The notes under the pieces: model-generated
Told to the model about the DNA's origin: nothing
Databases searched by the model: none
The model's input: only the letters and a program-made list of their open reading frames with translations
Assembly: GCF_947503045.1 (NCBI RefSeq)
Contig: NZ_CANNCF010000001.1
Coordinates: 496,001 to 560,000, forward strand
Reading direction: 5' to 3'
Source of the DNA: an uncultured Tateyamaria sp.
Lineage (GTDB): Bacteria; Pseudomonadota; Alphaproteobacteria; Rhodobacterales; Rhodobacteraceae
DNA length: 64,000 bases
In this document: positions 17,841 to 26,935 of the stretch, in pieces
Layout of the letters: each line of letters opens with the position of its first letter
How positions within the stretch are numbered: the stretch's first letter is position 1
Program-made: the position numbers and the translations under genes

Positions 17841-18715
17841 AGTACGCCTACTTTGATCTTCGGCGAGGCCACTATCCGGTGCGCATGATGTGCTGCCCGC
17901 TGCGCGTTTCAGCCAGCGGGTACTACGCCTGGCGCACGCGTCCGGAGAGTGCTCGCACCCGGCAGGATAGAGAATTGATGCCGAAGATCAGGCGGGTCTT
18001 CGATGCCAGCAACGGTGTCTACGGCAGCCCGCGAGTGCATGCCGAACTGGCGGCCGAGGGCGTCACAGTCGGGCGCAACAAGATTGCTCGCCTGATGCGC
18101 CTGGAACGGCTACGAGGCTGTCCCAAACGTCGTTTCCGGGTCACACCACAACGCGACCCGACGCATCCGGTTGCCAAGAACCTGTTGAAGCAGGACTTCA
18201 AGACGCGGGAGCCGAACCAGCGATGGGCGGCCGACATGACCTACATCTCGACAAAGCAGGGCTGGCTCTACCTTCCGGTTGTTATGGATCTCTTCTCACG
18301 TCGCATCGTGGGCTGGTCCATGAGCCAGCGGAAGGGACGGCACCTTGTGGTCGGGGCTTTGAGAATGGCCATTGATGCGCGCCGACCGGACGGACCTCTT
18401 GTCCATCATTCGGATCGTGGCGCCCAATACACCAGCGAAGACTTCCGAAAGGAACTTGCCCGTAATGGCATCGAATGCAGCATGAGTGCGGCCGCTAACT
18501 GTTATGACAACGCCGTTGTTGAAAGCTTCTTCGGGGTGCTCAAACGCGAACGTGTGAACCGTGTTCGGTACAGGACTAGGGAGGAGGCACGAGCTGATCT
18601 GTTCGAACTCCTCGAGGTGTTCTACAATCGAAACCGTCGCCATGGCTATCTTGGCAACGTAAGTCCGGTTGAATTCGAAGAGCGGTCAAACGGATTTTTT
18701 GAAACTGTCCACTGA
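17837..18715 (+). CDS. IS3-family transposase OrfB (DDE integrase subunit)
   Basis: The product is 292 aa with an HTH_21 region (YGSPRVHAELAAEGV) and an rve integrase core. The DDE residues lie in RWAADMTYI (D), VHHSDRGAQYTS (D) and NAVVESFFGVLKRE (E). The only in-frame start is TTG at 17837, overlapping the OrfA stop (TTGA). This implies translational coupling rather than the A-rich slippery site used by many IS3 elements. The protein is complete. Confidence 0.93.
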   Translation: MKYAYFDLRRGHYPVRMMCCPLRVSASGYYAWRTRPESARTRQDRELMPKIRRVFDASNGVYGSPRVHAELAAEGVTVGRNKIARLMRLERLRGCPKRRFRVTPQRDPTHPVAKNLLKQDFKTREPNQRWAADMTYISTKQGWLYLPVVMDLFSRRIVGWSMSQRKGRHLVVGALRMAIDARRPDGPLVHHSDRGAQYTSEDFRKELARNGIECSMSAAANCYDNAVVESFFGVLKRERVNRVRYRTREEARADLFELLEVFYNRNRRHGYLGNVSPVEFEERSNGFFETVH

Positions 18716-18724
18716 AACGGGGCA

Positions 18725-19045
18725 AGACGAGTCAGTTCGGTAACGAGGCAAGTCCTATCTCTGATGCCACGCAGTATTCGAAATCTGGAACGAGCTCCGA
18801 ATGGCCGATGCTGCGACCTTCGCGAGTATCCGCTTTGGCGGCAGATTGCGCTTGCATAGAAATTAAGAAACTTACCTGCGATTTTTTCAAATATGAAAAC
18901 TTTGTGCTGAACGGTCGATGTAATCCACTCTTGTTGGCCCTCCGTTTGGCCAGTCATATCTTCTGTATCTCTCCCCCTGAAGAGGCTCGCCGCCATATTT
19001 GAGGAAACGGCAGATAGCGCCAAGCCCAGGACAACGAAAAACGCT
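18725..19045. other. Interval between the IS3 element and the RTX gene
   Basis: No gene is supported. On the minus strand an open frame runs through it from the 3' end of the RTX gene (a hydrophobic stretch FFVVLGLALSAVSS, then MAASLFRGRDTED), but there is no convincing start or recognisable family. It may be a remnant. No clear terminator hairpin with a T-run was seen downstream of the RTX gene. Confidence 0.35.
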
Positions 19046-22000
19046 TCAAAAGATAAAATCGTTTGCGTCGAGGTCTGACAGGTTCGTATCAGACAAAACA
19101 ATCCAGTTGCTGTCCCCGGTCGCAATCAGAACATCTGATCCGGACTGGGTCGCAGCACCAGTCGTGCTGCTGGACAAATCCAGATCGTTCAATTCAGAGA
19201 TTGCACTGACGTCGCGCAAATCGATGCGCTCAAAGTCGTTGCGTGCTGCGAAATCGCCAATCGTGTCCTGGCCATGGCCATCGGCAAATACGAAGACGTC
19301 AGCGTTGAAGCGCCCGAAGAGAAGGTCATTGCCGGTGCCGCCCTCGATTGTATCAAAGCCGGAGCCTCCGTTGATTGTATCATTGTCCGCCCCGCCAAAG
19401 ATGAGGTCATTGCCGCTGCCTCCGAAAAAGCGATCATCTCCTGCGTCACCAAACAGCGTGTCATTGCCCGCCTCGCCAAACAGGCCATCGTTGCCATCGC
19501 CCCCATGGCCCAGATCGTCGCCCGTACCACCAAACAACCGATCCAGACCCTGACCGCCTCGCAACTCGTCGTTGCCATCACGACCATAGAGGTTGTCTGC
19601 CTGGTGTCCGCCGTCCAGCAGGTCATCTCCGTCGCCGCCGTCCAGCATATCGAAGCCGCCATCACCGAAAATCGTGTCGTTTCCCGCTTCGCCCCACAAA
19701 CCGTCAACGGTCATTCCCAAATTCGAGCCACCGCTGATCCAGTCGTTGCCATCGCCGCCATAGACGCGATCAGCCGACCCGCCAGCCAGAATCCTGTCGT
19801 AACCTGAACCGCCCCAAATATGGTCAAAGCCCTGACCACCATCGAGCAGGTCCCAGCCATCGCCCCCCTCCAGAGTATCCGCCCCGTCACCTCCAAAAAG
19901 GCTGTCGACGCCATAGCCACCTCTTATCAGGTCAGCACCACCACCGCCGTACACGACGTCATTGCCCGTCCCGCCAAAAACATGCTCGACGCGACCAGAA
20001 CCCCGAATAAAATCATCTCCGGATTCACCAAAAATTCGAAGTGTATCTACCCCAGTAGAATAGTCTTCACTGTGAAGGTCCAAGACATCGTTCCCGGCAC
20101 CCAGATTAATCTCTTCGAGACCTGACAAACGGGCGCGTCCCGCATTGCCGCTTGAGTCTCCGGTTTGTTGGACTGAGTTATGGAAGGCGGAGATGTTGTC
20201 ATGAAGGAAGAACGCATCGTTCGCGTCACCAAAGTTAACGACATCAAATCCATTTCCTCCGTCAATTACGGTCGTGTAGACGACGTGATCTGCTGTGAGC
20301 GCCTCTAGCAGAGCTTCGTCAGACATGGATGCTCGGAGAATTTCAAGGTTCTCAGTCGATTGAAGACTGTCGCCGTTCTCAATGAAAATAGTGTCGTCTC
20401 CGACGCCCGCGTCAATGTAGTCAGAGCCCAACCCGTCAACCAGAACATCGTTGCCGTCGCCACCAAGCAGACGGTCATCTCCGGCAGAGCCAACCAGACT
20501 GTCTGCGCCGTTCCAACCTTGCAAATCGTCGTTGCCATCGCCACCGATGAGAGTGTCATTGCCTCCCCAACCGCGAAGCGAGTCAGATCCTTGACCGCCC
20601 TCGACACTGTCGGCATCGGCACCTGAGTTCAGATAGTCATCACCATCGCCACCAAATATTGTATCGGAACCTCCACCGGTTGTGACACTGTCGTCTCCGC
20701 CCAACGCCTGAACAAGATCGTCGTCGTCACCAGTTGCCAGCACGTCGCGCACGTCTGTCCCGGTACTTTGGATGTACGCGGGTATCTCGTAGACCAATTG
20801 CACGACCTCATAAGGAAGCAGAGTGATCTCAAACGGTGTGTTGAATTGATCTGGTATGACACTCAGTTCGGTGACAGTTGCACGCACATCATGTTCGTTG
20901 ACGTAATAGACTTCGCCATTGACGATCAGGGATTGAGATTGGTCCCAAACGTCTGTTTCATAATTGTAATGGCGACCATCCGAGCTCTCTCGATCGTATC
21001 CGATTTGGGTTGCTGAAACCAACGCAGTGTCTCCAAACCAGTCACCCAAAGAGAATGAGATACTCTCTGTTTCGTCAGACCGGGACGCCACGTAGACAAC
21101 GACTCTGTCGTCGTTTGCAAAAATTGTATGAAACATCTCATACCCGAACGACCAACTCGCAGGGACCAGTTCAAGTCCTGGCAATTGGGTCGACATCAAA
21201 TCAAACATCGCGCCGCCAACACTGTTGATGACAACACCCGTGGCCGGATCGGTCAGAACCTCCCCCGAGCCGGCAAGATCGGCTGCGGTGTTAAGATGTG
21301 GGGGCCAAACATACGCTTCATCGGCACCCAGATCCACAATATGCGTGAAATGAGCGAGGAGGCTGGAAGCCGCCTTCATTCCCAAATTATCGAGGTTCGC
21401 TACTCTTACGTTCCACTCTGTGATTGCAAAGGTAATGTCTTCGCCAAGTGTTGTCCTCCAAATGGCGAGGTCGAGACTGAGCATCTGATCCCACTGGGAA
21501 AATGGGTCAATTTCGCCTGCCATTCCTCGCAAGTAGAAGTGTTCCACGACGCCATCAATCTCGGCCCGGGCTTCCTCGCTGATTTGGTCCAATATTGTCT
21601 GGTTCGACTCAATGGTTCTTGTCAGATACCCTCTTTCATCGTTGGTCCAATGAAACTCGCTATAAGAGCCACTGGCTTGCCCCATTTGCACCCAAATTGG
21701 AACATCTACACCTACGGCATCAATTGCATCCGAAATAGCAAGCACTGAATCGTTTGCCACCTGTCCATAAGATGTTTCAGTTTGATGCCGATAGTATTCG
21801 TTCCCGATTTCAAATGCATGCACAGTATCTGGGAATTGTTCAACCAAAAGACCGGCAAACTCTCCGACTTCTGCCGCATCGGAATAGGCGGCATGTGATG
21901 GCGTAACAATTAGTACTCTATGACCAGTCGCTTGAGCGGTTTCCATAAAGTTTACAAGGTGTTCTGGCAATTGTCCGTCAATGACCATACCGTCGATGTA

Positions 22001-22189
22001 AGCAACGTCCGGATGCCCAGCCGGATACCGCAGATAGCCGACATCCAGTTCCTCAACCGCCGTCATATAGTTCTCGTCTGGTATACCGTTGTCTGTATTG
22101 CGCGTGTAAAGTGTATTTCCCCCGAAATGCACGTCAGAAACGAAACGACCAGTGTCGCTCTGAATACCAGTTACCGTTACACTCTCCAC
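19046..22189 (-). CDS. RTX-repeat protein with an N-terminal glycoside-hydrolase-like barrel
   Basis: The product is about 1,047 aa. Residues 1 to about 330 resemble a clan GH-A TIM barrel (GH51/GH39-like): the acid/base motif FEIGNEYY (Glu131) and the nucleophile motif AITEWNV (Glu258) are both present. A beta-rich linker follows to about 475, then some 450 residues of calcium-binding GGxGxDxLxGG repeats. The C-terminus ends in ANDFIF, typical of type I secretion signals. There is no N-terminal signal peptide, as expected for that route. It would be secreted and act on an arabinose- or uronate-like polysaccharide. No transporter genes lie nearby. The start is uncertain: I used GTG at 22189 with AAGGGAG upstream; TTG at 22210 has no such site. 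GC content looks lower than the neighbours in the first 2 kb. Confidence 0.82.
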   Translation of the reverse strand: MESVTVTGIQSDTGRFVSDVHFGGNTLYTRNTDNGIPDENYMTAVEELDVGYLRYPAGHPDVAYIDGMVIDGQLPEHLVNFMETAQATGHRVLIVTPSHAAYSDAAEVGEFAGLLVEQFPDTVHAFEIGNEYYRHQTETSYGQVANDSVLAISDAIDAVGVDVPIWVQMGQASGSYSEFHWTNDERGYLTRTIESNQTILDQISEEARAEIDGVVEHFYLRGMAGEIDPFSQWDQMLSLDLAIWRTTLGEDITFAITEWNVRVANLDNLGMKAASSLLAHFTHIVDLGADEAYVWPPHLNTAADLAGSGEVLTDPATGVVINSVGGAMFDLMSTQLPGLELVPASWSFGYEMFHTIFANDDRVVVYVASRSDETESISFSLGDWFGDTALVSATQIGYDRESSDGRHYNYETDVWDQSQSLIVNGEVYYVNEHDVRATVTELSVIPDQFNTPFEITLLPYEVVQLVYEIPAYIQSTGTDVRDVLATGDDDDLVQALGGDDSVTTGGGSDTIFGGDGDDYLNSGADADSVEGGQGSDSLRGWGGNDTLIGGDGNDDLQGWNGADSLVGSAGDDRLLGGDGNDVLVDGLGSDYIDAGVGDDTIFIENGDSLQSTENLEILRASMSDEALLEALTADHVVYTTVIDGGNGFDVVNFGDANDAFFLHDNISAFHNSVQQTGDSSGNAGRARLSGLEEINLGAGNDVLDLHSEDYSTGVDTLRIFGESGDDFIRGSGRVEHVFGGTGNDVVYGGGGADLIRGGYGVDSLFGGDGADTLEGGDGWDLLDGGQGFDHIWGGSGYDRILAGGSADRVYGGDGNDWISGGSNLGMTVDGLWGEAGNDTIFGDGGFDMLDGGDGDDLLDGGHQADNLYGRDGNDELRGGQGLDRLFGGTGDDLGHGGDGNDGLFGEAGNDTLFGDAGDDRFFGGSGNDLIFGGADNDTINGGSGFDTIEGGTGNDLLFGRFNADVFVFADGHGQDTIGDFAARNDFERIDLRDVSAISELNDLDLSSSTTGAATQSGSDVLIATGDSNWIVLSDTNLSDLDANDFIF

Positions 22190-22843
22190 CTGTCCGTGCT
22201 CCCTTACCAAACTACTTGGCTGTATAAGGGCAGGATCGACGCGAAAATAAACTCTGCATTGCTTCGCATCTATTGCACTTTAAAGCCTGAATGGAGTGGA
22301 TGTCATTTCGAGGTCAGGCGGCCGCCATAAGGCTGACAAAATCCCCTTTTGGGGTGCTCAAAAGCACGTCGCTTGGTCAGGTTTTGTCAACGAGATAGGC
22401 GCGATTAAGACACGCATTTAAAACGGTATCTATTTTAACGCGGTCACCAGGCCTCCTAACCCATCCGTTTGAACCAGGCGCATTGCCACCGCTCCAAATC
22501 AGAGTGTCGTGTGAACCGCGCTGTCTCAGAATCGGATGTACTGTGCCAAGCTTTGCACGATTGAGTGCTGCGGGTGAGATGCGTGCGACGGCTCGCCGAT
22601 ACACCTTGGCTCGCCAGCATCTCAAATCCTCCAATCGAAAAACTTGGGAACACCGTGGTTTTCCCCAGCGTCAGCGCGGTGTTTGTGATCAATCGCCCTG
22701 CACTCTCTTTTTGTCACAACTAACTTGTATGTACAAATATTGACTTTCAGGCTCTTTCGAGGTTGGATGTGAGACATGCGTATGACTCAAAGCTGTGGCT
22801 GAACGTCATGCTGGCCGAAGCGAAGCATAGATTAGGGGGAACT
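22190..22843. other. Gene-free interval between RTX gene and YnjB-like gene
   Basis: About 650 bases with short open frames on both strands, none with a start signal and family resemblance I can support. The composition changes across it from AT-richer near the RTX gene to more typical GC. It should hold the RTX promoter and, near 22,690-22,840, the promoter of the YnjB-like gene. No tRNA or long hairpin was recognised. Confidence 0.4.
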
Positions 22844-24082
22844 ATGAAACATTTTGCTCGAGCACTTCTCTTGGCGTCAGCGGTGACACTTGGTGCACCG
22901 TCGTCCTTTGCCGACACTGCGGACGGAGACGCCCTGATTGGCAAGCCTTAGGAGGACGTCTTGGCGCTGGCGAAAGGCGGTACGGTCAATTGGTTCATGT
23001 GGGGCGGATCGGATTCCATCAACGCATATGTCAGCGAATGGGTCGGTGGTGTCCTGAGGGATGAGTACGACATCACGCTCAACCGGGTTGGCATCTCCGA
23101 CACTGTCGAAGCCGTTAATATTGTTCTCGGCGAAAAGGAAGCTGGGGTCCTCGACAATGGTTCGGTCGATATGATCTGGATCAACGGCGAGAATTTCAAA
23201 ACCGTGATGCAGGCGGATATGGCCTTTTGCGGCTACTTCGAGACTCTGCCCAACAACAGGCTGATCGACTGGGAAAACCCGTCCGTCGCAAATGACTTTG
23301 GTCTGCCGGTGAACGGGTGCGAGGCGCCCTGGACGCGCGGCAAAGGGTTCATCTATGCCTACGATCCGGGCGTGACACCAAATCCACCGCGCTCCATTCC
23401 CGAACTGATCGAATGGGTCAAAGAGAACCCGAGCGCTTTCACCTACACCGCTCCCCCGGACTTTCAGGGGTCGGCCTTTGTGCGGCACGTGTTTTACCAT
23501 GCAGCCGGTGGTGTGGAGAATCTGATGGGTGATTTCGACCAGGCCAAGTTTGACGAGGTTGCCGAAAAAGCGTGGAAGATCCTCAACGACATGGAGCCGT
23601 ATCTGTGGCGGGAAGGGAAAACCTATCCCACGAGCCAGGCGGCCTTGGACAACTTGCTGGCGAACCAGGAGATCGTCCTCTACCCCAACTACGATGCCGA
23701 AAATGTCGCCAGAGCGATCGCCGACGGCAAGTTTCCTGATTCAATGCGAACTTACATGATGAAGGATGGCGGGATCGCGAACACAAGCTACACGCTGATC
23801 CCGTTCAACTCGCCGAACAAGGCAGCGGCCATGGTCCTGCAGAATGTTCTGCTGTCAGGTGAAGCGCATTATCAAAAGGCGCTGCCGGAGGTGTGGGGAT
23901 CCAATCCCGGCATCGAAATGGATCGCACGTCCGAAGAGATTCAGGCCAAGTTCAATGCGATCGAACGGCATCCATCCATGGATTCAGAAGTTGATCCGGA
24001 TGGTGTGGGAACCCTGCCGGAACTGCCCGGCGCCTGGACAACGGCCATCGAAAAAGGCTGGCTTGAACACGTCGGCAAATAG
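22844..24082 (+). pseudogene. YnjB-like ABC transporter binding protein split by an amber codon
   Basis: From ATG 22844 the frame encodes a clean signal peptide (MKHFARALLLASAVTLGAP, cleavage after FADT or SSFA), then DALIGKP, then TAG at codon 36 (22949-22951), and continues without a shift as EDVLALAKGGTVNWFMWGGS to 24082. The YnjB (COG4134) family has Trp at this point ('W..VL..A+G.TV'), so TGG to TAG is the simple reading. The TAG also forms TAGGAGGA five bases before a TTG (22961), which could start a signal-less 373-aa protein that would stay in the cytoplasm. YnjB proteins bind an unknown substrate for a YnjCD transporter. No ynjC or ynjD genes follow here. Confidence 0.8.
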
Positions 24083-24104
24083 GGCTCTCTCTTGAGTTAC
24101 CGAG

Positions 24105-24136
24105 GTCCCTGCGACAGTAAGAACTGTTGCAGGGAC
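24105..24136 (+). terminator. Stem-loop terminator after the YnjB-like gene
   Basis: The arms GTCCCTGCGACAG and CTGTTGCAGGGAC pair almost perfectly (one mismatch) around a 6-base loop, followed by TTTGCGTT. It begins 22 bases after the stop codon. The T-run is short, so termination may be partial. Confidence 0.75.
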
Positions 24137-24538
24137 TTTGCGTTGTCCGTCGCGAATTGCGCGGCGCGCAGGCGCAACCAGATGATCCGCCTGCGATTTA
24201 CCGCAGCGTTCCGACCAGCCTCGAACCTTCCGCACCCCAGCACCCCACACACAATTCATGGGGCTCGGTACATCGGTTCGTGACCAAGACACGCGCGCCA
24301 AACAAACCTGTCCACGGAATGTCGCTTCACCCCCCTTCGCCAAATTATGCAAGGTTCGAGCGTGAAGGACCCGAAGGGCCGGCAACCAGTAAGCGACACC
24401 CAGCACACAAGGCGAGACAGCACCAAGCAGAACGCGCGGCCAAGCGACTAGTCGCAGATGTACAACCTTGGGGGGTGACACAGACAGGTCACATCCGCAT
24501 GCTGAGAGCAATCAGATCAACCATGGGGACCCAGAATC
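24137..24538. other. Gene-free interval upstream of the CpdB-type gene
   Basis: About 400 bases without a supportable gene. Open frames here on the plus strand are rich in Arg/Pro/His, carry no family signature and run into the CpdB gene in another frame. The right end should contain the CpdB promoter; the ribosome site is weak (GGGGAC). Confidence 0.45.
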
Positions 24539-26494
24539 ATGTCATTCACACTCGACCGCCGCAGTTTTCTCGCCAGCACCGCAGGGTTTGTCGCTCTGCA
24601 CCCCTTTTCCGCGAATGCGGCCACCAATCAGGCGCATTTGCGCATCATGGAAACGACCGACCTGCATGTGCACGTGTTCCCCTATGACTACTACGCTGAC
24701 AAACCGCGCGATACCGTGGGACTGGCCCGTACCGCATCGCTGATCAAGGCGGTCCGCGATGAGGCTGCAAACTCACTGCTGATCGACAATGGTGACTTTT
24801 TGCAGGGCAATCCAATGGGCGATTACATCGCCTATGAACGGGGCATGAAAGACGGGGACACGCATCCCATCATCCAGGCGATGAACATGCTTGGCTATGA
24901 TGCCTCGACCTTGGGCAACCATGAGTTCAATTACGGCCTCGATTTCCTGATGAAGTCACTGGCGGGCGCGGATTTCCCGGTGGTCAATGCCAACGTGGCT
25001 CTGGAGCTTGGCAGTGACCCGACCAAGGACAAGACTCTGATCCCGCCTTACGTCATCCTGGACCACAAAGTGACCGACGGGTCCGGCGCAGAGCAGCCGA
25101 TCAAGGTCGGCCTTATCGGTTTCACGCCGCCGCAAGTCATGAATTGGGATCGGCGTCACCTGGAGGGCAAGGTGCAGGCGCGTGACATCCTTGAGACCGC
25201 CAAGGCCTATATCCCGCAGATGAAGGAAGAGGGGGCAGACATCATCGTCGTGCTCTCGCATTCGGGTATCGGGTCGGCGGATGCCAGTGACGGTATGGAA
25301 AACGCGTCCGTTCCCTTGGCGGGGCTCGACGGTGTGGATGCCATCCTGACCGGGCACAGCCACCTCGTGTTCCCGTCGCCCGGCTATGCTGATTTCGCGG
25401 GAGCGGATGTGGATGCGGGCACGCTGATGGGCACGCCTGCAACGATGGGCGGTTTCTGGGGCAGCCATATGGGTCTGATTGACCTGCTTGTCGAAAAAAG
25501 CGGCAATGAATGGCGTGTCGTGTCTGCAGTGTCCGAAGCGCGTCCTATCTCGAAACGCAACGAGGATCGCTCCACGTCGGCACTGGTCGAAAGTGATGCG
25601 ACTGTTCTGGCGTCCGCGCAGGCCGAACATGACGAGACTCTGACCTATGTGCGCCGGGCCGTGGGCAAGACTGACGCGCCGCTGCACAGCTATTTTGCGC
25701 TGGTCGCGGACGATCCTTCGGTTCAGATCGTGTCCATCGCGCAGCTTTGGTACATCGAGCAGATGATGAAAGGGACAGAGCATGAAGGTCTGCCCATTCT
25801 GTCGGCCGCCGCCCCCTTCAAGGCCGGTGGGCGCGGGGGACCTGAGTATTTCACCGATGTTCCCAAAGGAGATGTAGCGATCAAGAATGTCTCTGATCTG
25901 TATCTCTATCCGAACACCGCACGCGCTGTGCGTGTGACAGGACAGCAGGTCAAGGACTGGCTGGAACGCTCTGCCGGAATCTTCAATCAGGTCACGCCCG
26001 GCGCGCAGGACGTTGTGCTGCTGAACCCGGAATTTCCGAGCTACAACTTCGATGTGATTGACGGCGTCGCGTACCAGATCGACCTGTCACAGCCCTCGAA
26101 ATATGATCCAAAAGGCGTGTTGCTGGACGAGAATGCCAGCCGGATTGTCAACCTGACCTACAATGGCGCGCCGCTGGACATGAATGCGGAATTCATCATC
26201 GCAACAAATAACTACCGCGCCGGCGGCGGCGGCAGTTTCCCGGGGGCCAGCCCCGACACGACCGTCTTCGAGGGACCGGACACCAACCGCGATGTGATTG
26301 TGCGCTACATCGTCGAAAAGGGCACAATCAGCCCGCGTGCGGACAGCAACTGGTCATTTGCTCCGATGGAGGGCACGACTGTCCTCTTCGACACAGGGCC
26401 CGCCGCCAAAGCCTATCTTGATCAGGTCGACGCGGACATCGAAGCAGCCGGCGAAGGCCCGGACGGTTTTGCCCGCTTCCGTATCGCTTTGTGA
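24539..26494 (+). CDS. cpdB: 2',3'-cyclic-nucleotide 2'-phosphodiesterase / 3'-nucleotidase, CpdB type
   Basis: The product is 651 aa, the usual size. A twin-arginine-like leader ([16 protein letters not shown]) precedes a metallophosphatase domain with [34 protein letters not shown] and [10 protein letters not shown], the metal-binding motifs in order. A 5'-nucleotidase C-terminal domain follows, with [13 protein letters not shown] near residue 560. It would act in the periplasm, turning cyclic and 3' nucleotides into nucleosides and phosphate for scavenging. It stands alone between the YnjB-like pseudogene and the ankyrin gene. Confidence 0.92.
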   Translation: MSFTLDRRSFLASTAGFVALHPFSANAATNQAHLRIMETTDLHVHVFPYDYYADKPRDTVGLARTASLIKAVRDEAANSLLIDNGDFLQGNPMGDYIAYERGMKDGDTHPIIQAMNMLGYDASTLGNHEFNYGLDFLMKSLAGADFPVVNANVALELGSDPTKDKTLIPPYVILDHKVTDGSGAEQPIKVGLIGFTPPQVMNWDRRHLEGKVQARDILETAKAYIPQMKEEGADIIVVLSHSGIGSADASDGMENASVPLAGLDGVDAILTGHSHLVFPSPGYADFAGADVDAGTLMGTPATMGGFWGSHMGLIDLLVEKSGNEWRVVSAVSEARPISKRNEDRSTSALVESDATVLASAQAEHDETLTYVRRAVGKTDAPLHSYFALVADDPSVQIVSIAQLWYIEQMMKGTEHEGLPILSAAAPFKAGGRGGPEYFTDVPKGDVAIKNVSDLYLYPNTARAVRVTGQQVKDWLERSAGIFNQVTPGAQDVVLLNPEFPSYNFDVIDGVAYQIDLSQPSKYDPKGVLLDENASRIVNLTYNGAPLDMNAEFIIATNNYRAGGGGSFPGASPDTTVFEGPDTNRDVIVRYIVEKGTISPRADSNWSFAPMEGTTVLFDTGPAAKAYLDQVDADIEAAGEGPDGFARFRIAL

Positions 26495-26935
26495 GGAGAG
26501 ACCGGTAACAGGGATTTCTCGGCGCTCAGGCTCTGAGCGGATTTAGAACAGCAAGCGGCCATTCTTGGAGTGACGTTGAGTGGCCGCCTTGCGCGCATCT
26601 GTGCGCACTCCTACCTCGAGACTGTGCTTTTTCAGCGTGTGAGGTTCGTGCTCAAAGCTCCCTGTAGGCTTTGGTTTAATAGTGTTCTTAGTGGGTATTG
26701 GTTCCGGATTTCGGGCGTGTTCCAAAGCCTCATAAAAATTTCCAATAGATCGTTGGCATCGGTGAAAACTTAGGCTGGAACCGGAACACATCCTCGCATA
26801 CCCTAGCGATGCTTCGGGGTAAGTATCCAGGTCCGCGGAAAGCCGTCATCGGCAGCCCAATCAGAAACTGACACGCCTTTTTCGGTTGTCTCATGCTCGA
26901 CCCAGCGGACCTGCGAGCCAGAAGTGAGAGATCCG
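26495..26935. other. Gene-free interval with a short hairpin
   Basis: A 7-base stem CGCTCAG/CTGAGCG with a 3-base loop at 26523-26539 lies 29 bases after the CpdB stop, but without a T-run, so it is at best a weak terminator. The remaining 400 bases hold no supportable gene on either strand. The right end contains the ankyrin-gene ribosome site. Confidence 0.45.

Larger units (their letters stand above)
17489..18724 (+). mobile_element. IS3-family insertion sequence
   Basis: The element is 1,236 bases and is bounded by imperfect 19-base terminal inverted repeats (14 of 19 matching), TGCTCTGATTTGGTGGACA at the left and the complement of TGCCCCGTTTCAGTGGACA at the right. It begins TG and ends CA as IS3 members do. 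Two overlapping genes, orfA and orfB, fill it. No convincing short target duplication is seen at the flanks (left GTTTT, right AGACG), so a later rearrangement or a slightly wrong boundary is possible. Confidence 0.82.

Noticed and set aside
18646-19125. Minus-strand frame with a hydrophobic stretch overlapping the RTX 3' end
   Set aside because: No credible start, overlaps both the IS3 orfB end and the RTX gene, and no family resemblance.
19274-19807. Long plus-strand frames opposite the RTX repeats
   Set aside because: They are antisense shadows of the repetitive Gly-Asp codons and show the same periodicity.
22377-22743. Short frames upstream of the YnjB-like gene
   Set aside because: Overlapping frames on both strands with Arg/Ser/Cys-rich composition and no start signals.
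22844-22951. UAG recoding as pyrrolysine or a general amber reassignment
   Set aside because: Other genes in the window end normally at TAG and no pyl genes are seen; a point mutation is simpler.
24127-24687. 186-residue plus-strand frame before and into the CpdB gene
   Set aside because: Arg/Pro/His-rich, overlaps the Tat signal of CpdB in another frame; no family signature.
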